DNA of 64,000 bases from Polychytrium aggregatum. Its lineage: Eukaryota; Chytridiomycota; Chytridiomycetes; Polychytriales. The notes under the pieces are model-generated. The model did no database searches, was not told the DNA's origin, and worked only from the letters and a program-made list of their open reading frames with translations. The stretch's first letter is position 1; each line of letters opens with the position of its first letter. The position numbers were made by a program, and so were the translations under genes. The stretch is taken from the NCBI RefSeq assembly GCF_025602895.1, contig NW_026516225.1, forward strand, positions 248,001-312,000, in the 5' to 3' direction. Below, in pieces: positions 35,001 to 45,800 of the stretch.

Positions 35001-36661
35001 CGCTCCAGCCTGTGTGCCGCAGCAACTGTTGCTGAAAGCTTTGGACGTGCATGACAATACCCCGCCTTTGTGCTTCCACCTGGTTGGCTGGCAGCCTGGC
35101 TGTGGCTGTGATGGATTCATTCACGACTGATCAGCCTCGAAACTCACCTTGCAAATGCATCCCCACGGTGCCCGCGGCTTTGACCCTCATCGATCGGTAG
35201 AGCGTTACCGGCCAGCACCTGCAGATCGAATGGGATGGCGCGATCCGAATAAGCGTGAGTGCCGCTTTCCAACCATGTCTGCTGCATCGCCAGCTACCAG
35301 TGCCTTCGCCACTACTCGCGCACGCCTGACCTTCGTTTGCCTCAGGAATCGAGCATCATCAGTTTAAGCACCAGCATGGATAGCGGCCGCATCGAGCTCG
35401 AGGTACCAGCACGACCACGTTTCTTGTCGGATTGGATGCGAACGTCTCCTTGGGCATATTCGCCCCTGACGCCTTAATCAATCGTCTTGCAGGAGGTCTC
35501 TATCGATGACATTGTAGCGCTGCATCTCAAGAATCAGGCACGCTGTGTATTAACAGGCGTCAGGACCGAGACCGCCGAGCTAAATCTCACCGAAGGTGTG
35601 CTGGATCTGAAGGTAACGGCCTCGCCCTCTCGTCCGTGTCTGGGTCTTTGGTATCTGCCGCACACTGATGTTTGTCTCATGTCGTCTGCTTCAGTCTTGC
35701 AAAGTCAAGAGCAAACTCGAAATCACAAATCTGATGGGCACGACCAACATCGAAGTATGCCCGTGGACACGAAACGCACCGGCTTGCTCAGTTTCTGTAA
35801 CCAAATGACTGACTCTGAGGAATCACAGGGCTTTACGGGATCGTTACTGGGACTATATGGAGGCTTGCAAGTCACAATCAAGGTACGTGCGCGTTGTACG
35901 GCTCCGACAGCGAGCAGAGGATGCGAGACGCCGGCTCGGACTCGTCTCAACTTCCAAATGCCTTGGTCTGATTGCTGCTCTGTAATTTGTGACACCAGGA
36001 CTCTACTGTTGAGACCGTATATACCACAAGCAACCATAGCGTGAAGAGCCTGGCTGTATCGGTAAGGGCGCTTGTGTGCTGGGGTAGCAGAGAAGCAAAT
36101 GGCCGGTTGTGCGTCCAGTCCGGCGCACTAATCCCTGGTACTCAATATTGTGTGGCTCCCACTCAATAGGGCTTGAGCGCCAAGATTTTGGAGCTCTTCA
36201 GCGAGGGTGACATCACGCTGGAGGCCCTCAATGGCAAGGGCTCGGGATCACTTCAAGTAACCACAACCCACGGCAACATACACGGACATGCGCTTGGGTA
36301 TCGGACCACAAGACTTCGCTCGGCTGATGGCTCCATCAACTTTGAGTTCCTGAAACCCAGCGGCGAAGACTCGATCGTGGCCCAGTCAACCAAGGCCAAC
36401 GTCGATATTGTGATGTCGGACCAATTCGTTGGCATCTTTAGTGTCAAGACAGAGTATGGCCAGGTCAAGGTCGACACGAATTGCTTCAGCGACAACGATG
36501 CATTCTACGAGCTTGGTGTCATCTTGGATGAAGAGCGCTCAAAGGTCGGCGACATCAAACGGCCAGGCTTCCCGGAGGGCACCATGGAGTTGGTCTCGCT
36601 CAACGGCAATGTCACCCTGACGTTCAAGCCAGAGACCCCCGCCGATGGCATCGTCGCTTGA
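32051..36661 (+). CDS. Beta-solenoid-like repeat protein in 19 exons (family not recognised)
   Basis: Exons 32051-32166 (or to 32181), 32347-32419, 32753-32920, 33465-33668, 33777-33833, 33945-33998, 34090-34143, 34260-34313, 34411-34473, 34578-34634, 34745-34804, 34933-34992, 35201-35254, 35346-35402, 35493-35612, 35695-35754, 35829-35882, 35999-36061 and 36170-36661 give about 639 residues. Exons 5-18 are 54-63 nt (one of 120 nt, twice 60) and every intron after the first is phase 0. Each short exon encodes one 18-21-residue repeat with alternating hydrophobics, for example SVTGQHLQIEWDGAIRIS and GFTGSLLGLYGGLQVTIK. The pattern fits one solenoid coil per exon. The final exon continues with GDITLEA, GSINFEF and GNVTLTF strands, reminiscent of DUF4097-type putative adhesins. 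No signal peptide or membrane helix is seen. Function unknown. Confidence 0.78.
33113..33456. repeat. CCATCA hexanucleotide array (about 57 copies) in intron 3
   Basis: A virtually perfect 6-bp array fills most of the 544-bp third intron of the beta-solenoid gene and ends about 8 bp before its acceptor at 33464. It leaves long open frames in several readings (Ser-Pro, Ile-Thr, Met-Val dipeptides), which are artefacts of the repeat. Confidence 0.95.
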
Positions 36662-37173
36662 GTGCGATCTGTGTGGTTGCGCTGAATCTCTGGGGGCTCG
36701 TCGGCGCGGCATTCTTCTGAGATGATCCCCGTTTTCTTGAATACAAGGCTCTATCCATCGCATTCACAGGCGTCGCCATCGATCGGCATCCATATCCGAT
36801 CGCTGCTTGCGGCGAGCAGATACTTGGCCTGCACTCTGAATCTCCAAAATCAACTCAGAACATATCCCGCCGTAGCCGGACATCGTTACCTATCGTCCAT
36901 AGGCCACGGATCCTATCGCATACATCTGGCAGCTACCGATCGTTTCTATGAGACGGTATATTTCGATTGGAATGTAGAAGAGGTAACGGGATGCGCCTGC
37001 AACTGCTACTACGGCGCACCCATATATGCTTTTTCTGGGACCTAAATACGCCCACCCGCCCATCGCAGCCATGACCAAACGATGTGCTCAGTGTGCCTGG
37101 AAAGCCAAGCGACTCGAGAAGGCCCAGTATCTGGATATCGTTCGGGATTGACAGTATGTGTGGGAATGGGACC
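36662..37173. other. Intergenic region between convergent genes
   Basis: 512 bp between the beta-solenoid gene and Far11, transcribed toward each other. It should hold both 3' UTRs. No feature is seen. Confidence 0.5.
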
Positions 37174-40100
37174 CTATTTTTTCTTGGCGCGGCGTTTCTT
37201 CTTGGCGTGGTTCTTTTTGGAGTTTGTGGTTTTGGATGCATTTTTTGTGGCTGCTTCCCTTGGTTGGGTGCCTGGTGACTGGGCCTGTGGCAACACCGCC
37301 GGCGCTATGCACGAGTCTCCACTCGACGGAGACGGCACTGACAGGGTGCTTTGGCTCTCCGGGCTGTCGACCTTCGTACCCGCGGAGGCTCCTTCGTCTT
37401 CGGATATGCCTGATAGATCGGACTCGTCGGTGTGCTCGTCGGGGTGCTCGTCGGGGTTTGATATGTGCGACTCTGCTGACCGGGATCCGCCTTGCGACAT
37501 GCTGTTCGGACCTGACGGAGAGGCTACTTCCGTCTCACCAGACGACATCTCGCTGGATGCCTCGCCGTGATCAGGGTGGTTGGAGTGGCAATTGTTGTTC
37601 GTCGAGCCGCTTGTCTCGCCATCGTCTCCGGCGTCCGAGGTCGAGAACGCTCCGCTGAAAACATCGACGTATTCGTTCTGCACCGGAGCTTCATCGGGCC
37701 AGAAATAGCCATCGTCTCCAGGACCGGGTCTGTCACCAAAGCCGTCGCCTGGGCTTTCGCTGCCGACTTGGGGCGGGTCTCTAGCCGTCCACTGGGTGTT
37801 CGGCAGATCCGGCGAAACGGGCGCAGCTCCCCATGTGGAATAGATTCGAGCTCCCTCGGGGCTCTTGGTCGAGTCGCTCCAGGATGCACTAGACGAGCTC
37901 CATGGCAGTGGCTCTGCTTCGTGTTCTTGCTCAGCGTCGACGCTCCAGCCATCGACAACCACGGGCGTCGGGCTCGGAGCCGGAAGTACAGTCGTTGACT
38001 TTTTCTTGTTCAGCGAGGGCGATTGGAGAGGCGAGTGCAGCGGCGACGCTAGGGGTGAGGCCAGAGGAGAGCGGATGTGGCTGGGCGACACAGCCGATAT
38101 CAGCAGCGGTGCAGCCGGGATAGGCGACTTGAGGAAAGTGCTTGCTATCTCCTTTTGCACCGTCGAAAACAGCGCCATTCTCGGTGGCTCCTCGCCTGCG
38201 ATGACGCTGCTGCTGCTGGCGCCGACATCGGAATGAACCTCGCGATTAGCAGAGGACAGCCGAGGAATCGCTGCCAAGAAAGGCATGGCGCTACCCTCGA
38301 CTGCAGAGCTTCCTTGGGACCTTTCCACCGATTTTTTGGCTTTCACCGTCGGTGCCGCGGCTGCGAGCTCATCTCGCGCAAGGGCGCTTGGTTTGCGGTC
38401 GACCGGAGGGACAATGGCCGACGGTTTTGGATCATCCGGCGAGATCTCAAGCCGAATCATCTGCTTCTGATAAACCTCGGTGGAAATCCAGTGTTCGTAA
38501 TCCTCGACAAAGGCCGAGTCGGTGCGGACTTGAAGACGTTCCAGGTACCTTTCGTACTCGGGATTGTTTGGATAGAGCGTCCCTCCCTCCATCAGCAGAG
38601 CCTCCAGCTCCTCGTCTGATTCCAGGTGCGGGTGTCCTGGCGGCGGAGTGCTCTCGATTTGGGTGCTGGCGCTGGGGAACAGCCCTTCAAAATGACGCTG
38701 GTGGAATCGCACCGTCAAGGCGCGCATATCTTGCTCCTGAGCCTGCAATTGACGGCGGAAGGGAGATCGAGATCGTTAGACGGCAGTCGTCGGCCTCTGT
38801 CGAACTTTGGCGGCGGCGCATGCTCATGACACGTACCAATGCCTGCTCGGGGCTGCACTCGGAGTCGCTGCAGAGATATTCCTCATTCAACCTGGGGCGC
38901 AGGTGCATGAATATTGATGTAATCACCTTCATGTTTGCAGTCACTGGTTGCAGAGCGTAGTAGGGTTAGGATCTCAAATCACGCCGCCATGGATGCTCTA
39001 TGCTGGGTAGGCGCTGACAAGGGCATCCGAGACCCACCCGATCGCCATTTCTTCCCGAGATAAGGGGTTTGGCTTTTGAGGAGCTTCAGGGCATAGATCT
39101 GCACTGCATAGTGCTGCACGCGGACGACTCGCTTCAGCAGCGCGTTGGGCTTTAGCTGGACAAATGCCATGATTCGATGCGGCTTGCGTTTGGTCATCTT
39201 CTGGAGGACACGCAGCAGGTTGATGGTACTGAAAAAGTTCCTCCAGGACACCTTGACAGTGCCATCGCCCTCGACTGGAGAGGTCGTGTTGGATGCAGGG
39301 ACGGCGCCGGGATTTTTGTCATCCGTCAGGCCCCCGCCGGAGCGGATGTATGCAAAGAAGCTAGACAAGGAGAGGGAATGCACGCGGATTTGATTAGCGA
39401 CAGTCCAACCAGAACCGTGGCGCAGTAGTGAATTGTGAGCGACCGACATATGGAATCGTTGAGTTTCAGTGGTCTGGCTGCTGTGGCCATCGCTCACCTG
39501 GGCTCTGTTTCTTTCCTGTCCCTGAGCCACAGCGGCAGAGTATTGGCGTTAATACCGGTAGTACTGTTACTTCCAAAGGTCGATGTGGGCGCTGGGGTCT
39601 GGGGAGAGGCCGAGTCCATTGTGCCCCAGCTCGTAAAGTTGTTGACAGGCGGTGCTCGAGCGGCGGCTTGGTTGGGGAACCAAGAATTCAGCATCTTCAG
39701 GATGAGAATCGAGCAATTTTTGTCGAGGAGTTGCTCGGAGATGTATTCAAACATGAAAACATCTTGGTGGTTTGAACCGAATCCCAAAGGACAGAGTCAG
39801 TTTGACGTCCTCGGTGAATCACAGCCGCCAGATAGCACGACTGAGGCATGTACACAGTCTGGCATAGACACAGGAACAAGCGCAGATTGACTTACTGCAC
39901 GCCTTGGTGCTCTTCAGGAGCAGGAAGAATATCCCCGTGAGGGCCTTGGTCACGATCTCCTTATGACGGCTTAGATCTGCCTGCTCGACGGCGCGCTGTC
40001 GCTCCTCGGCGGACAAGTTCTCGACTGGGGTGTCGAGGGCTTGGTTGCCTTGTGTGTTGGGATTGGAGTTTGTCCAGCCAATGTTGACATAGTAAAGAAG

Positions 40101-42406
40101 ACGCACCAGGGTATCGATGTAGGTATGCAGCTTGGGGAGAAGCGCCCGCTGAGTTGAGACCACGCAGCCGCGATCGAGTTAGAAGACAATAACAAAGTTC
40201 CGGCTTCTTACACAGGGCCACCGAGTCCGCTGAGCCGCGACAGGAGTACGGCTGCCGCCGATGGGCCAACCAAGTGAGTCGATGCTTTGCTTACATAGGT
40301 TGCTTCGATTCTCTCGAGCCGCTCAAAGGCGTCGTCGCTCGCCCATCTGCGAGCATCATCGGAGCGGTCCCGGGTGATGGGTCGCGTCTGGTGGATGTCT
40401 TGGGTGAAGACCGAGCTGCCCATGGTCGCCATCCTGTCCTGGTCGAGCTGCTCACGAGCGATCTGCACCGATGTATGTGTGATGTAGAGATGCCTCTCCA
40501 ATACTTCCAGGCTCTCCTTGAAGGCACTGGGGAGTGGCTCGTCGGAGAGAGGGAGGATGGTTCCCGGCCATGTAGAGGACTGGGAAATGACCTTGTCAGC
40601 CGTCTGGAGACATGGCTCGTATGCCGAGAGCGAGGTGGAGAACTTGTAGAGACCGGCCTCTTGTTGTCGCTTGCCGAGGATCGAATGCACCTCCGGCAAG
40701 AAGCAGATTGGATGCCGGTGGGATGCTACTGCATGATAGAGATGTAAATCTGCAGGCGACGACTTGAGGAAGAGTCCTAGTCGTATCCAGACCGAAAGCG
40801 TCAGCAGGTAAGCGACGGAGTGCGACGGCCCCCGACTTCTTCGGTGGGCCTTCCGCTGGACAAGCACATGCCGTCCGGTTTGGGCTCACGGCGCCGTCCT
40901 GCGTTCCCAGAGCCATGATGTCGCTGTTGCCTCAGAGGCTGCCAACAAAACGCCGATGTCAGCCGTACCCTTGTCGCTCAGCGGATCGAGCCCTTCTCGA
41001 TACCGCGAGGCATTTTTGAGGTCGGCGAAATGACGGGTTCCTCCAAAACAAGCCAGCATCGTTTTCCAGAGGAGAGCCATCAACTGCGGAGCGTGCGCAA
41101 ATATGATCAGGATCCATGGACATGGTCACAGAGCCACCTTTGCATTCGTTCAGTCGGTACAAGCAATATTCTCCTCTCACTGCGCGCAATGCTCGGATGC
41201 GATACCTTCTTCAGCGGATAGTTTTGTCGGTTGCTCTCTTGCATCTGGCCGATGCAGTCGAACAGGAACACCAGGAGACTCGGCTCGCCGTCTGCAAAAG
41301 GTTGAACGCCAGAGATCAGCTGTCTGTGCTTGATTGGTAGATTTTCGTGACTGCCGGCTGAAGCAAGCCGAGCATGTTGACAGCCAGCCATAGACAGAGC
41401 CACAGACAGAGCAGCAGACAGAGCAGCAGACAGAGCGGCAGACGATTGCCGCTGCTTACCCAGCTGCCGAACAAAGCTCGGGTCGTCCAGGTTCACTTCG
41501 ACCAATAAATAGATTAGGTTCAAAAAGATCGATATCTCCAAAAACAGCATATCGAGCTGGCCCCTTTCGCTGGGGCTCGGGGTCGGTCCGATTTTCTTGG
41601 AAACCGCGGCCAGGGTTCCAGAAGCATACTTGAGTCCATCTATGAAGAACGGTGTGGCTCCGATCCGGCAAAGAAAGCCGTTGTTCTCCTTGATCATCTC
41701 GATGTGGCTCTCGATACTGTCTGCCTCTGCAAAGACCCCCATGGATATGTACAGCAACTCTTTGATCGACGATTGCCGCCTGTTCTGATCGGCCTGCTCG
41801 AGCTTGTGCAGGAGGAGCTCGATGTAAGACTGCTTCGTATCTGCCGATGCGTCAGTCCACAGCCCTGCGCAAGGCAAATGGTAGTGGTCAGGGTAGCGAC
41901 GAAGATAGGGCCAATGTCTATCTGCTTGCGTATCGGAGCGACTGGGTGCAACGGTCGCCAAGATGCGCACCTGGGAAAAACTGTTCGAACAACTGCTTTC
42001 CTTGCTGAATGGGGACGCCGTCTGAATAGGCAAAGAACTCGGTGATCTCATTCTCGAGCGAATCTCGGTCGGCGTACGTAAAGGCAGCCTCGAGAAGCGA
42101 GCCCTGATGGAGGAGACGGGGGTGAGTGTGTGCGGAGGCCGACTGACGGTCGGGAGCAGAATCGGCAGCGAAAGCGGCTGTGTCGGAAACGATGCTCACG
42201 CCAGAGGATATCGGCGAAAAGTCCACGGATGGCTCGTCCTTGTCAAGCGATAGCGAGGGAGGTGGGATTTCTGGGATGGCGGTCGTCGGAGGGGGAGTGG
42301 GAGGACATGGCACCGAGACAGGCTTGGACGGGGGGGTGGTCAGGGTCGAGTGCTTTTGGACTTGCGAGTAGATGACGGGCGGCGGGAGTCGTCGCTGGGT
42401 TGTCAT
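37174..42406 (-). CDS. Far11/STRIP subunit of the STRIPAK complex, about 10 exons
   Basis: Minus-strand exons 42406-41971, 41840-41460, 41291-41206, 41083-40890, about 40835-40295, 40148-39896, 39762-39498, 39360-39038, 38943-38837 and 38742-37174 give about 1,384 residues. The family (yeast Far11, Neurospora HAM-2, human STRIP1/2) scaffolds the PP2A-striatin complex. The N1221 domain opens with FTYADRDSLENEITEFF. The DUF3402 region shows HKEIVTKALTGIFFLLLK, WRNFFSTINLLRVLQKM and LKSQTPYLGKKWR, then NMKVITSIFMHLRPRLNEE. The junction after 40890 is the weak point: a 54-nt intron fits phase, but 40969/40776 is an alternative that drops conserved residues. A Pro/Ser tail of about 440 residues ends in KKKRRAKKK, unusual for the family. 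Intron 2 carries a cagacagag repeat. Confidence 0.88.
41394..41446. repeat. 12-bp tandem repeat (gcagacagagca) in a Far11 intron
   Basis: About four imperfect copies within intron 2 of the Far11/STRIP gene, next to the exon-2 donor. Confidence 0.75.
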
Positions 42407-42863
42407 GGCAAACGAAGTGGCGATCGGAGGGCGGGCGGATGTGCGACGACTGGATGCAGGGCGAGGGTGGAGATGAGGATAAGGGCGAAGACAACTGGAT
42501 CTCGGCAGGCAGCCAGCAGCAGCAGCAGCAGCAGCAGGAGCAGCAGGGGAGCAGGTGCAGCAAGCAAGACCGAGACGAAGAGCACACCAGGGAGGGGCGA
42601 CATGGCCAGGCGGGAGCGGCTTTTGTCGTCCGGGGGGGGGTCGATGCCCAACACGGCAGCGGCGGCCCTGTGCGGGACGTCTGCGGCCCTGGACGGAGTG
42701 CTTTGTCGCTGCTGCTGGAATCCGCGGGACAGATACCCAAAGACATCCGCACGGCTGGACGACAGACATGCAGAGGACGCAAGTCGGCCAAGTCGTCACT
42801 CGGGGATGTCGGCCCCACGCAAGCATCCTCAAGCTGGACACTGTATTGGAGCACCACCGGCCG
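42407..42863. other. Intergenic region between MAPKKK and Far11 genes (same strand)
   Basis: 457 bp holding the MAPKKK 3' UTR and the Far11 promoter. It contains a CAG run near 42519-42548. No other element is seen. Confidence 0.5.
42519..42548. repeat. CAG trinucleotide run
   Basis: About nine CAG/GAG triplets just upstream of the Far11 start, non-coding in the models used here. Confidence 0.75.
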
Positions 42864-45800
42864 CTAGCAGCCCGCATCGCTGGCGATATCCGGATCACAG
42901 AGCGACTCGCCGGCAAACTCGAGCGCAGAGAGCCCCGGCTCAGTCGGACGGAGATCTTCGGTGCTTCCCTCGGAGGACTTTTCGTCGTCTGCATCCTCGT
43001 ATTCATTGTCGTAGTCCTCCATATCCTCGACTTCCAGGTACTCCTCGCCGTCGGCAAACTCATAGTCTTCATTGGGATCCTCGGGCAGATCAGCATAGTG
43101 CGGTAGATGGCGCTTCGAGATATGGGGAAGTGCTCCAAATGGCGCCGAGTCGTAGGACGGAGAGCTCTGCACCTCCATCTCGGCCAGTTTCCTTTTCCAG
43201 ATGGCCTGTGCTTCCTGGTAGTATGTCGGAAAGTCAAAATCCATGGGATCCAGCCCTTGAATGTATGGGTCGTGCAGGAGCTCGCTCGCTGTTGCCCGCA
43301 GCTCGGGGTCGCTAGCCAGACGGGATCAGTCGGCAAGATTGCAGTGGTTTGGTTGTTTCGTTTGCGGTTGATCATGCAATGTTGAGACCGTGAGATGTCA
43401 TCCTGAAGCCAATATCGCTGATGGTGGTGATGACGATGGCAGCACAGGGATGCATTTCGCCCCACGCTGCTCAGCAGTATCCTCGTCCAGACCACTTACA
43501 TCGTGAAGCATGCTCCAAGGAACCTCCCTTGCGCCTCGGGTGCGTCGTCGGGAAGCGGAGGAGCGAGGCCCTTCATCAGATTGAAGTACACCTGAAAATC
43601 GGCGTCGCATTGGCTCCATGGGCGCTCGCCGGTTGCCATTTCTATGACAACACAACCCAGGCTCCTGGTGACGCAATAGGTGTGTGAGATCACCAAGATG
43701 AAACCTCCACTCGCAGGACCGGCAGCGATGCGATAGGCCGGGCTCTGCCGTGGATGGATCGCAGCCGCCGTGACAGCCGCCATACCAAATGTCGACTTTG
43801 GCCGAGTATCCTTTCTTGTTGTTGACGACCTCGGGGGCCATCCAGTTCGGAGTACCTTTCATCGACATGCGTGACGCACGCCTGTATGGGAGTGCACCTG
43901 GCAGATGCGTTCGAGACCAACAGTCTCGCGAGTTAGCCCCTGTCACATTTCCAGACCGGCACTGGGAACGACTCGGGTCAGTACTTACTCCGGTTCTTCT
44001 TCGAGACTCCAAAGTCGGTGATTTTGACCACGCCCTCGAGATCAAGCAGCACTGAACGAGTACCAAGCGGGGCTGTCAGCAAAGCAGTCTCCAAAACAGC
44101 TCGAGCGCAGAGTCTATGTATTGCAGGGGGCACAAACCGTTTTCGGACTTGATATCCCGATGTATGATTCCTCTAGGTCGAGCAATCAAGCAGCATCGTG
44201 GAATGCCATCAGCAGCTACTCGCATGATCTGATGCAGCATATACTCAGCCCGACAAGCCCAAATCTGTCGGCGTCGCCTGGGAGCTTACTCTGAGTGCAG
44301 ATACTCCAGCCCATAGAGAATCTGGACCGTCATAGACTTGATGAGGGGCTCTGAGAACGGACCGCACTTGGCAAGGACTGACTGGATGGATCCGCCAGGC
44401 ACATATTCCAGGAATATGTTGAAGGAGCAATCTGTCATCTCGCATCCTCGAGAGTCAACGAGCGGTCAAGCGAGTCAGATTCCATGTGCAGGGGTGCTCC
44501 AAGTTTGATCCTCAGGCAAGCGATAGCCCCACAACCGCTACGGCTCTGCCCACTGTACCGGCATGGGTGTGACAGCATACCATAGTAGCGCACCACATTG
44601 ATATGGTGCAGTGTCTTGAGCAGCTCTACTTCTTTCTCAACGGCCTCCACGATCGACAGCTTCTTGTCCGATATTGAGGCTGGCTGCGCCGGCACAACTT
44701 TGCCGCTCTGGCGCCTCGGAACCATATCGATCGTCTTGACAGCCATAAACTCCCACGTCCGCATGTTCAAGCCGAGATAGACGGTGCCAAAGCTGCCCTT
44801 CCCGAGACGATCGCCCTGATACCACAGGATAGGACCCTTGGATCTCACTTGCGCGGCGCCGCTATCGATATGGTCGCCTATTTGGGAGATGAGATGGGCC
44901 GTTGCAGGCGTGGTGGCCATGAGTTTTGGTGGGTGTGGCGAAGCACCCGATATCTCGGCCTCGGTCGCTGGCGTGGTTTCTTGGGCGACTGTGACGGTCG
45001 GGATCTCGGGAATGCTCTGTAGGGCTTTGATAGAGACATGGCTCCCATGTCGTATATCTGCCCTGGGATCCGACAGATGAGACATTTTGTTGGGCGTTGA
45101 GTTTGACTGGCTCACATAGATGGACAAATCCGGGGCCACGGCCCGCAGATCCTGGACCGACGTGGTCTTGCGCTGTTGCGAGGTGCTGTCTTCCTTCAGG
45201 AACCGTCTCTCTTTTGTAAAGACATCTGCCGAGTTTGCCCGGCTCCGCATGCTCTTCTTGTCCGGAGCCAGCTGTGTGCGACTTGCAACCACGGCCATGA
45301 CGACTGTCTTGAGCTTTACCGTCGAGTGCAGGTGCTCCGTCACCTCTTCCAGGCTGCTGCTCGCGCCGCCGTTTGTGTGCTCCAGCTTGAGAATCGACAC
45401 ATTGTCGGTACTTGTGATGGTGCTCGAGGCCAGTGCGGGGCCTTGCAGCCGGTGCTTTGTCTCCGTTGGCACAATGACGATCTCGGGCTCGACTTCAATG
45501 GCGCCGCTTGCGACGGACTCGAGCGTACCCTTCTCTGGCGCCGAGATGTTGATGGTGTCGATGCCGGGAAAGTACTGCTCGAGCTTGTCGGCAATAGACT
45601 TCATGTGTGGGCGCTCGGGAGTCGCAATCTGAAGCTTGGTTTGCAGCTTCTGTGCCGGTATCGGGGTCTTTGCTTGGGGAGCAGCGGGAAGATCCAGCAG
45701 AAGGAAGTGGTATGATGGTGTTGTGATGCCTGTGACAATAGACAACAGCTCCTCGTCCGGAACCGGGGCGGCTGCGAAGCAGGAGAGAGAGTGCTAAAGT

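Noticed and set aside
43881-43897. MAPKKK exon 8 starting at 43881
   Set aside because: That acceptor breaks the frame; the acceptor ending at 43898 restores phase and an ordinary activation loop.
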